Both the position numbers and the translations under genes were made by a program. Below the pieces are notes generated by a model. It made no database searches and was not told the DNA's origin. It saw only the letters and a list, made by a program, of their open reading frames with translations. A stretch of 64,000 nucleotides of DNA from Dyella kyungheensis. GTDB taxonomy: Bacteria > Pseudomonadota > Gammaproteobacteria > Xanthomonadales > Rhodanobacteraceae. Below, piece by piece: positions 57,640 to 64,000 of the stretch. Location of the stretch: the NCBI RefSeq assembly GCF_016905005.1, contig NZ_JADIKC010000003.1, forward strand, positions 682,001-746,000, given 5' to 3'. Every line of letters starts with the position of its first letter. The stretch's first letter is position 1.

Positions 57640-57915
57640 ATGCTCGTCATCAAGTTTGCCCATATCGAAGTGCCACTGATCACGGGGCAGTGGGTCACCG
57701 TCAACGTATTCGACGCCACGGCCACCGACGGCGAACAAGCCAAGCTGCTGGCCCATCTGGTGGAGGCGGCCAAGCTGCAGACGGGCTTGCAGAGCGAGCT
57801 CAGCGCGTTGGGCTACCTGAAGGACGGTGAGCCGGAGTTCTTCGGTGAGGAGAACCTGGTGAAATACCTGCAGAAGCACGGCGTGCCCGAGTGGACGCAT
57901 CGGATCGAGGTCTAA
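57640..57915 (+). CDS. Small protein of unknown function
   Basis: A 91-residue soluble acidic protein (MLVIKFAHIEVPLITGQWVT start). No domain recognised. GAGGT lies 8 nt upstream of ATG 57640, which favours this start over ATG 57595. Its TAA overlaps the convergent LysR gene's stop (CTAA shared), leaving no room for a separate terminator. Confidence 0.7.
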   Translation: MLVIKFAHIEVPLITGQWVTVNVFDATATDGEQAKLLAHLVEAAKLQTGLQSELSALGYLKDGEPEFFGEENLVKYLQKHGVPEWTHRIEV

Positions 57916-58826
57916 GGCCGTTCCACGCATGCGCGCAGGTGCTCGATGAAGGCGCGCAGTTTCGGTGGCACCTGCAGTCGGCTGGGGTAGTAGAGATAGA
58001 ACCCGTCGAAAGGCGGCAACCAGTCGTCGAGCACGCTTTCCAGCCGCCCATCGGCGAGCGCCGCGCGCACCGAGGGTTCGACCATGTGGGTCAACGCGAG
58101 GCCGTCGATGGCGGCGCGTATCGCCATGGTGGGGTCGTTGGTGGTGATTGGTCCGTCCACGTCGAGTTCGAACCACTGGCCTTTCGACGCGCCGGATGGA
58201 TGGGCAAATTCCCAGCGATAGATCGCGTTGCTGCTGAAGCGGAAACGCACGCAGTCATGGCTGGCCAGGTCGCGTGGATGAGCGGGTCGTCCGTGCGCGG
58301 CGAAATAGGCCGGCGAACCCACCACCACCGCGCGTTGCCGGCCGCCCAGCGGCAGCGCCACCATGTCGCGTTGCAGGCGTTCGCCCAGGCGGATACCGGC
58401 GTCGAAGCCTTCGGCGATCAGATCGGTAAGGCGGTTTTCGACCTGGATATCCAGCTTCACTTGCGGCCATGCGCGCATGAAGCTGGCGACGTTGGGCGCA
58501 ATGAAATGGTCCAGCACCATTTGGGGCACGGCGATACGCAAGGTGCCTGCCGGACGGTCGCCGTGCTGGCGCAGCGCGTCGATGGCGTCGTCGATTTCGC
58601 TCAGGGCGGGGGAGATGCGTTCGAGGAAGGCGTGGCCGGCTTCGGTCAGCCCGACGCGTCGGGTGGTCCGGTGCAGCAGGCGCACGCCAAGGTGATCCTC
58701 GAGCTGGCGCAGGGTCTGGCTCAGCGCGGAGGCGGTGACCTCCAACTCGGCGGCGGCGCGGGTGAAGCTCCCGTGCCGGGCGATCAGGCGGAAGGCGCGC
58801 AGGGCGGTCGCGTGGTCCAGGGCCAT
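57912..58826 (-). CDS. LysR-family transcriptional regulator
   Basis: A 304-residue LysR protein: winged HTH in the first 60 residues (LRAFRLIARHGSFTRAAAEL and VTASALSQTLRQLEDHLG) and the effector domain, with LRIAVPQMVLDHFIAP and GFDAGIRLGERLQRDMVAL typical of the PA2206/DsdC-like and redox-enzyme-linked LysR group. It is divergent from the aldo-keto reductase across 106 nt, so that gene is its likely target. Confidence 0.9.
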   Translation of the reverse strand: MALDHATALRAFRLIARHGSFTRAAAELEVTASALSQTLRQLEDHLGVRLLHRTTRRVGLTEAGHAFLERISPALSEIDDAIDALRQHGDRPAGTLRIAVPQMVLDHFIAPNVASFMRAWPQVKLDIQVENRLTDLIAEGFDAGIRLGERLQRDMVALPLGGRQRAVVVGSPAYFAAHGRPAHPRDLASHDCVRFRFSSNAIYRWEFAHPSGASKGQWFELDVDGPITTNDPTMAIRAAIDGLALTHMVEPSVRAALADGRLESVLDDWLPPFDGFYLYYPSRLQVPPKLRAFIEHLRACVERP

Positions 58827-58847
58827 TAATTAGCCTCACTTAATAAA

Positions 58848-58862
58848 GCATCCACAAGATGC
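58848..58862. promoter_or_regulatory. Candidate operator between LysR and aldo-keto reductase genes
   Basis: GCATC, five bases, GATGC: a perfect 5-bp inverted repeat in an AT-rich part of the divergent region, with TTAATTAG and TTAATAAAG next to it that may serve as -10 elements for the LysR gene. Confidence 0.35.
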
Positions 58863-58932
58863 GGATTTTTCCCCGTAATGGCAAGGCGCATGCTGCGCCC
58901 ATCCGCTCCACCCACCATCACGGGAGTTCGCC

Positions 58933-60048
58933 ATGTCGCTCGATGCCTACTACACCCTCGGCCGTTCCGGCCTGCGTGTCAGCCGCCTTGCCCTGGGCAC
59001 CATGACCTTCGGAGACAACTGGGGCTGGGGCGCCGCGGAAGACACCGCCCGCGCCATGTTCGACCGTTACCTGGCCGCCGGCGGCAACTTCATCGACACG
59101 GCCGATCTGTACACCGATGGCGCCAGCGAGGAGCTGCTGGGCAAGTTCGTCGCCGACAGCGGCACCCGCGACCGCGTGGTGCTGTCGACCAAGTTCAGCT
59201 ACAACGCCCAGCCCGGCAACCCGATTGCCGGCGGCAATGGCCGGAAGAACATCCTGCGTGCGGTGGAAGGTTCGCTGCGCCGCCTGCGCACCGACTACAT
59301 CGACCTGTACATCCTGCACACCTGGGATCGCCTGACGCCGGCCGAAGAAGTGGTGCGCACGCTCGACGATCTCGTGCGCGCCGGCAAGATCCGCTACGCC
59401 GGCCTGTCGGACGTGCCCGCCTGGTACGCCTCGCGTGCGCAGACCTATGCGGAAGCGCATGCGCTGACGCCGCTGGTGAACCTGCAGCTGGAGTATTCGT
59501 TGATCGAGCGTCATATCGAGCACGAGTTCGTGCCGATGGCGGCGGAACTCGGCATGGGCATCACCGCATGGAGTCCGTTGGGCATGGGCCTGCTGTCGGG
59601 CAAGTACCCGCCGAGCCAGGCCGGATCGGCGGGCGATGGCCGTCTGTCGAAGATCTCCGGCGCGCCGGGCTTCGATCGTTTCACCGAACGCAACTGGGCC
59701 ATCGTGGCCGCACTGGAAGAAGTGGCCGGCGAGATCGGCAAGCCGATGGCACAAGTAGCGCTCAACTGGGTGGCGACGCAGCCGGGGATTGCCTCGGTGA
59801 TCATCGGCGCGACCAAGCTGCAGCAACTGGACGACAACCTCGCTGCACTGTCGTTCGATCTTCCCGCCGCTCTGCGCGCACGCTTGAACGACGCCAGTGC
59901 GCTGGAGCCTGCGTTTCCGTATTGGTTCTTTGGCGACGTGCAGCAGTCGCGCATCCATGGTGGCGTGTCGGTGGGCAACAAGCCGGAAAGCTATGCGCAC
60001 CGGGTTTACGTGCCGGCATTGCAGCAGGCGGGTTTCAAGGCGGACTGA
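58933..60048 (+). CDS. Aldo/keto reductase
   Basis: NADPH-dependent (beta/alpha)8-barrel reductase of 371 residues. Catalytic tetrad candidates: Asp and Tyr in FIDTADLYTDG, Lys in VVLSTKFSY and His in LYILHTWDR. NLQLEYSLIER and the C-terminal cofactor loop VIIGATKLQQLDDNL are typical. It is slightly longer than most members (about 330). Divergent LysR gene; GGGAG about 7 nt upstream of ATG 58933. The carbonyl substrate is unknown. Confidence 0.92.
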   Translation: MSLDAYYTLGRSGLRVSRLALGTMTFGDNWGWGAAEDTARAMFDRYLAAGGNFIDTADLYTDGASEELLGKFVADSGTRDRVVLSTKFSYNAQPGNPIAGGNGRKNILRAVEGSLRRLRTDYIDLYILHTWDRLTPAEEVVRTLDDLVRAGKIRYAGLSDVPAWYASRAQTYAEAHALTPLVNLQLEYSLIERHIEHEFVPMAAELGMGITAWSPLGMGLLSGKYPPSQAGSAGDGRLSKISGAPGFDRFTERNWAIVAALEEVAGEIGKPMAQVALNWVATQPGIASVIIGATKLQQLDDNLAALSFDLPAALRARLNDASALEPAFPYWFFGDVQQSRIHGGVSVGNKPESYAHRVYVPALQQAGFKAD

Positions 60049-60068
60049 TCGTCACCGCACCGTTTTTT

Positions 60069-60148
60069 TGTGGGAGCGCCCTTGGGCGCGACAACCTGAC
60101 GGAGCAAGGCGTCGATGCGCACACGTCGCGCCCAAGGGCGCTCCCACA
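60069..60148. repeat. Palindromic repeat, family A (GCGCCCTTGGGCGC subtype)
   Basis: Same arms as the copy at 16768-16847 and an inverted version of its spacer (ACAACCTGACGGAGC next to the left arm). It lies between the convergent aldo-keto reductase and Spy-like genes. Confidence 0.88.
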
Positions 60149-60159
60149 GGTGGGGAACC

Positions 60160-60194
60160 AAAAAAAACGGCGCCAGCATGCAGGCTGGCGCCGT
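60160..60194 (-). terminator. Rho-independent terminator of the Spy-like gene
   Basis: On the minus strand ACGGCGCCAGC and GCTGGCGCCGT pair, followed by a run of T residues (A-run at 60160-60167 on the plus strand). The stem is strong. Confidence 0.87.
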
Positions 60195-60237
60195 TGGTGT
60201 TGCCGGCGTCGAGGGGACGCCGATGGTTCTTGGGGGC

Positions 60238-60732
60238 TTACTGGGCCGAGGACGAACCCGTGGTCGGGTGCTGGGACTTGAACTGCTCCCACTGCTGGTG
60301 ACGGGCTTCACGCTGGGCCTTGAAGGTGGCCAGCTGGGCCTGCTGGGCCGGACTCAGGACGGCGTAGACCTGGGCGCGGATGGCGGCGCGCTGCTGCACG
60401 CGAGCCGTGGTGGCGGCGCCTTCGGCCTGGGCCAGGGCGGTAGCGGCGGCCTGGTAACCGGACGCGTTCGGAGCCAGCTGTTCGAACGCTTCACGCTGCT
60501 GGCGCAGGGCCTGGCGCTGGGCCTTACCCTGCGAGAAGGAGCTCTGCATGATCTGCTTGATGCTGGCCTTCTGGGCGTCCGTGAGGTTCAGCTTGCTGTA
60601 CGCCTCGAACCCGCCGTGACCGCGGCCATGGAAGCCGCCATGCGGGCCACCGTCCTGCGCCGAGGCGATGGCGAACGGAGCGAGGGCAACAGCCGAAGCG
60701 AGCACCAGAGCGAGCGAGATGTTCTTGCGCAT
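60238..60732 (-). CDS. Spy/CpxP-family periplasmic chaperone-like protein
   Basis: A 164-residue exported protein (signal MRKNISLALVLASAVALAPF, cleavage near SA-Q). The mature protein starts with a Gly/His-rich stretch and then forms long helices with the two LTxxQ-type motifs of this family, LTDAQ and LSPAQ. Spy protects periplasmic proteins from aggregation; CpxP also damps CpxA. It is divergent from a CpxR/CpxA-like pair, and the space between holds a CpxR box, so it is probably both a target and a partner of that system. Confidence 0.87.
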   Translation of the reverse strand: MRKNISLALVLASAVALAPFAIASAQDGGPHGGFHGRGHGGFEAYSKLNLTDAQKASIKQIMQSSFSQGKAQRQALRQQREAFEQLAPNASGYQAAATALAQAEGAATTARVQQRAAIRAQVYAVLSPAQQAQLATFKAQREARHQQWEQFKSQHPTTGSSSAQ

Positions 60733-60814
60733 GGGGATTACCTGTGTCGTTGTGGAAGGGTCTTGCGTGGTAGCTATTTGACGACAGCGCTATGTGTATG
60801 TTCTTTGCGGGAAG

Positions 60815-60829
60815 GTAAAGAACGGTAAA
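60815..60829. promoter_or_regulatory. CpxR-box: GTAAA-N5-GTAAA
   Basis: Two GTAAA units with a five-base spacer, the exact form of the E. coli CpxR consensus. It lies 83 nt upstream of the Spy-like ATG and 65 nt upstream of the regulator ATG, in position to act on both genes. Confidence 0.7.
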
Positions 60830-60893
60830 GCCGGTGGAGCAAGTTCCTTCGCCCCGCTTGAATGGCGCCAGCCCTGAAGAAGCCATCCCCGAT

Positions 60894-61580
60894 ATGCCCA
60901 GAATCCTCATAGTCGACGACGACCGCGCACTGGCCGAGCTGCTGGCCGAGTACCTGCGGCGCGAGGGATTCAGCGTGGACGTCGCCCACGACGGCGATAC
61001 GGGGCTGGCCCAGCTGCACAATCCGTCGCTGCGCCCCGACCTGTTGATCCTCGACGTGATGATGCCGGGCCGCGACGGCCTGGATACCTTGCGCGAGCTG
61101 CGCCTGAAACATCGCCTGCCGGTGATCATGCTGTCGGCCAAGGGCGAGCCGGTGGATCGCGTGATCGGATTGGAACTGGGCGCAGACGACTACCTCACCA
61201 AGCCCTGCCTGCCGCGCGAACTGCTGGCGCGCGTGCGCGCCCAACTGCGCCGCAACACGCCGGCCACGGCCGGCACCTTGCAGGTCGGTCTGCTGCGACT
61301 GGAACCGGGCGAGCGCCGCGCCTATGTCGGTGAGCAGGAACTGTCGCTCACCGGGGCGGAATTCCAGTTGCTGCTGGCGCTGGCGCAACGCACCGGCGAA
61401 CTGATCGACAAGGCCACGCTCACGCGCATGGCGCTGGGGCGAGAACTGGAACGTTTCGATCGCAGCATCGACGTGCACGTGAGCCGGCTGCGCCACAAGC
61501 TGGCCGAGGCGTCGCCGCAGGCGCCGCGGATCGACTCCGTGCGTGGTGCGGGCTACAGCCTCGTGGCGGGTGCGGCGTGA
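60894..61580 (+). CDS. cpxR: CpxR-like OmpR-family response regulator
   Basis: DNA-binding response regulator of 228 residues. The receiver starts MPRILIVDDDRALAELL; the phosphoacceptor is Asp54 in ILDVMMPGRDG; the Lys is in DYLTKPC. The winged-helix domain has LTGAEFQLLLALAQRTGE and SIDVHVSRLRHKLAE, close to CpxR/RstA. The gene symbol rests on similarity, on the CpxR box and on the Spy-like neighbour. It overlaps the kinase gene by 4 nt (GTGA). Confidence 0.88.
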   Translation: MPRILIVDDDRALAELLAEYLRREGFSVDVAHDGDTGLAQLHNPSLRPDLLILDVMMPGRDGLDTLRELRLKHRLPVIMLSAKGEPVDRVIGLELGADDYLTKPCLPRELLARVRAQLRRNTPATAGTLQVGLLRLEPGERRAYVGEQELSLTGAEFQLLLALAQRTGELIDKATLTRMALGRELERFDRSIDVHVSRLRHKLAEASPQAPRIDSVRGAGYSLVAGAA

Positions 61581-62941
61581 GTCCGTTCAAGAGTTCGCTG
61601 TACTGGCGCGTGCTGATCAGCTTCTGCGCGGCGAACCTGCTGGCGCTGGCGCTCGGCATCTTCCTCACGCAGAGCTTCATCGAATACAGCACGGCGGTGG
61701 AGATCAACTGGTCCAACCTCGCGCAGGGTGCCGACCAGGCCTACGAGCGCGGCGGTTCGACGGCGTTGACGGAGTGGTCGCTGCAACAGCGGCGCGAAGG
61801 CATCGAAGCGACGCTGTTCGAGAACGGCCAGTCGCTGTCACCGATCCGCATGCCGTCGTCGATGCAGGCGTCGCTGCCGAGCTGGCTGGAGGAGAAACGC
61901 GACATGGTGCTGCAGCCATGGCCGAATCTCTATCTCGCCATACAGCAGGTGCAGGGCAGCGATGGACACGTGCGCCAACTGGTGGCCTTGAGCCGCACGC
62001 ATTCGCGCCTGCGCCAGCAGACCCGCCAGACCATTTTCCTTGCCATCCAGGGCGGCCTTTCGCTGCTCTTCATCGGTTTCGTGGGCTGGTGGGTGGCGCG
62101 CAGCGTGGCCAAGCCGGTGGAGGCGATCAGCAAGGCCACGCGACGCATGGCCGCGGGTGAATTGTCGGCGCGCGTGGAAGGGCAGGGGCGTCGCGCGCCC
62201 GAGGAACTCACCCAGCTCGCCAGCGATTTCGATGCCATGGCCGAACGCATCGAAGCGTTGGTGGCGCACGACCGCAGCGTGCTGCAGGACCTCTCGCACG
62301 AATTGCGTTCGCCCCTGGCGCGCCTGCATCTGATCCTCGACCTCGCACAACGAAGCGGCACGCCGGAGGAAGCGTCGCGTTACTTCCTGCAAGCGGAGCA
62401 GGAGATCAGTCGTCTCGATGACATGACCGGCGAGATGCTCGCGCTATCGCGGCTGGAGGGCGGCATTCCCGGCGTCAATCGCGAACCGGTGGATGTGACG
62501 GCATTGCTGGGTGAAAGCGTGCGGCGTGCCGGCCTGGAAGCAAAGGAACGCAACATCACGCTGGAGTTGATCGAGAGTGCACCAGCGGTGGTGTCCGGCA
62601 ACGAACTGCTGCTGGAGCGCGCGTTCGACAACCTGATCGCGAACGCGATCAAGTTCAGCCCGCGCGGCGGACGCGTGGAGTTGAAGGCGCAGGCTGTTGG
62701 CAGCCGCGTGGATGTATCGGTGCGCGACAACGGACCCGGCGTGCCCGAAACGGAACTCGGCTCGCTGTTCCGCCCGCTGTTTCGCGGCAGCAATGCCGCG
62801 CGCGCAGATGGCCACGGCCTCGGCCTGGCCATCGTGCAGCGCGTGGTGAAGGCGCATGGCGGCGATATCCAGGCGGCGAATGTCGAAGGCGGCGGACTGC
62901 GGGTGAGCCTACAGCTGCCGTTGGCGCCCGACGAGGGTTGA
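61577..62941 (+). CDS. cpxA: CpxA-like sensor histidine kinase
   Basis: Envelope-stress-type kinase of 454 residues. TM1 is about residues 11-30, a periplasmic loop of about 120 residues follows, TM2 about 152-173, then HAMP (RSVAKPVEAISKATRRMAAG), HisKA with His241 in DLSHELRSPL, and the ATPase domain with DNGPGVPE and GHGLGLAIVQR. The start GTG 61577 overlaps the regulator stop. Sensing of misfolded envelope proteins is inferred from CpxA and the adjacent Spy-like gene. Confidence 0.88.
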   Translation: MSPFKSSLYWRVLISFCAANLLALALGIFLTQSFIEYSTAVEINWSNLAQGADQAYERGGSTALTEWSLQQRREGIEATLFENGQSLSPIRMPSSMQASLPSWLEEKRDMVLQPWPNLYLAIQQVQGSDGHVRQLVALSRTHSRLRQQTRQTIFLAIQGGLSLLFIGFVGWWVARSVAKPVEAISKATRRMAAGELSARVEGQGRRAPEELTQLASDFDAMAERIEALVAHDRSVLQDLSHELRSPLARLHLILDLAQRSGTPEEASRYFLQAEQEISRLDDMTGEMLALSRLEGGIPGVNREPVDVTALLGESVRRAGLEAKERNITLELIESAPAVVSGNELLLERAFDNLIANAIKFSPRGGRVELKAQAVGSRVDVSVRDNGPGVPETELGSLFRPLFRGSNAARADGHGLGLAIVQRVVKAHGGDIQAANVEGGGLRVSLQLPLAPDEG

Positions 62942-63005
62942 GTCGCCGGTCTTCGAAAACACCCGCGTGTCTGCGACACTCGGTGTTTTCGACCACGGCC
63001 TGCCG

Positions 63006-63992
63006 ATGCGCTCCAACGCTATCGCCGCGGTGGGACTGGCGCTGTGCGCGGCGCTGTTCTTCACCATGACCTATGTACTCAACCGCAGCCTGGTGGCGGG
63101 CGGCGGTCATTGGGCGTGGGCGGTGATCCTGCGTTACCTGATCACCTTGCCGTTGCTGGCCATCGCCTTGCCGTGGCAGGGCGGCCTGGGCGAATTGCCA
63201 AACGAGTTGAAGCGTTATCCGCGCCAATGGCTGCTATGGAGCACGGTGGGCTTCGTCTTGTTCGGCCTGCCGCTGACGTGGGCGGCCAACAGCGGTCCTT
63301 CCTGGCTGGTGGCGGGCAGTTTCCAGACCACCGTGCTGGCGGGTCCGCTGCTGGCGCCGCTGATCTATCGCGACGCCCGCAGGCATCTGGCATGGCGCAG
63401 CGTGGCGATCGGTGCATTGATCGTGGTCGGCGTGTTCGCGCTGCAATGGGGACATGCACAAGGCCGCCTGCGCGCCAGCGACTGGCTGGCGATGGCGGCC
63501 GTGGTGTTCTCGGCCTTCATGTATCCGTTGGGCAACCGCATGGTGCTGCTGCATCTGGAACGCAGCGGCTCGCACATCGGCGCCACCCAGCGCGTGCTCG
63601 GCATGACGCTGTGCAGCTGGCCGCTGTGGTTGGTCCTGGCGGCGGTGACGTGGTTCGCGGTGGGGCCGCCGAGCTGGCGCGAGATAGGGCTGGCGGGTGG
63701 CGTGGCGTTGTCGTCGGGCGTGATCGCCACGGTGTTGTTCTTCCGCGCCACCGCGATGGTGCGCAGCGAACCGACCGCGCTTGCGGCCGTGGAGGCGATG
63801 CAGGCGGCCGAGTTGCTGTTTGCCACGGTGATCGGCGCCGTCTTCCTGGGCGAAGCCTGGCCGCATGGCTATTCGGCGTTTGGGGCGATCCTGATCGTGG
63901 TCGGCATTGCCTTGTTCGGCTGGGTTAGCGGCCGCTCGGCGGCGGGCCACGAGGAAGAGCTGCGCGCGCTGCGCACCGATCGCGGCGCCTGA
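63006..63992 (+). CDS. DMT-superfamily transporter (EmrE-type multidrug resistance family)
   Basis: A ten-helix membrane protein of 328 residues made of two EamA-like halves. ALCAALFFTMTYVLNRSLVA forms helix 1, and the second half ends with EAMQAAELLFATVIGAVFLGE, the signature before the last helices in this family. ATG 63006 is preferred to GTG 62967, which adds a leader with no family match. It lies 64 nt after the kinase gene on the same strand. Substrate unknown. Confidence 0.87.
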   Translation: MRSNAIAAVGLALCAALFFTMTYVLNRSLVAGGGHWAWAVILRYLITLPLLAIALPWQGGLGELPNELKRYPRQWLLWSTVGFVLFGLPLTWAANSGPSWLVAGSFQTTVLAGPLLAPLIYRDARRHLAWRSVAIGALIVVGVFALQWGHAQGRLRASDWLAMAAVVFSAFMYPLGNRMVLLHLERSGSHIGATQRVLGMTLCSWPLWLVLAAVTWFAVGPPSWREIGLAGGVALSSGVIATVLFFRATAMVRSEPTALAAVEAMQAAELLFATVIGAVFLGEAWPHGYSAFGAILIVVGIALFGWVSGRSAAGHEEELRALRTDRGA

Positions 63993-64000
63993 GGTCGGTC

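Overview
The window is high-GC, gene-dense chromosomal DNA from a gammaproteobacterium, most likely of the Xanthomonadales (Rhodanobacteraceae such as Dyella, Luteibacter or Rhodanobacter). This is inferred from recognisable gene neighbourhoods (metG/rsxB/nth, mrp/dcd, aroC/asd/fimV/truA/trpF/trpB/trpA/accD), a FimV-like protein, a Thx-type small ribosomal protein, and two families of short palindromic repeats. No species call can be made. I saw no rRNA, tRNA, CRISPR array, prophage or insertion sequence.

Layout. 1-4868: on the minus strand, a response regulator and histidine kinase followed by an RND efflux permease that runs off the left edge. 5113-9896: small secreted protein, nth, rsxB-like ferredoxin, metG and a YdjM-like membrane protein. 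10238-12850: MFS/HAD/DeoR operon, probably for an unidentified carbon source. 12957-22419: DUF2147 protein, mrp, flavin reductase, dcd, lipoprotein, HIT protein, dienelactone hydrolase, rimO, DUF3025 protein, PhnD-like binding protein with a small exported partner, greB. 22520-28279: a HerA/YjgR-type ATPase with two uncharacterised membrane proteins, an MltD-like transglycosylase and small unknowns. 28427-33086: psd, prmB, a GNAT enzyme, aroC and a 2-hydroxyacid dehydrogenase. 33199-43989: asd, fimV, truA, trpF, a cupin/JmjC protein, a LysR regulator facing trpBA, and accD. 44531-51770: PAP2 phosphatase, glycosyltransferase, DUF4399 protein, outer-membrane-type protein, gltX, then a zinc block (zur, MerC-like protein, CDF exporter) and thx. 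51814-57526: hutI, a ClC channel and a GNAT-nitrilase fusion on one strand, facing hutF. 57640-63992: LysR/aldo-keto reductase pair, a Spy/CpxP-like protein facing a CpxR/CpxA-like system, and a DMT transporter.

Themes. The trp genes feed tryptophan synthesis and are probably controlled by a TrpI-like activator. hutI and hutF belong to the five-step Pseudomonas-type histidine degradation route; hutH, hutU and hutG are not in the window. Zur, a Zur-box-like palindrome, MerC and CDF form a zinc homeostasis group. The Spy/CpxRA group has a textbook CpxR box in its divergent intergenic region.

The most unusual non-coding material is two clusters of a roughly 100-bp repeat built from DnaA-box-like 9-mers, lying on either side of the trpI/trpBA/accD block. 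Ten copies of two palindromic (REPIN-like) repeat families sit between genes.
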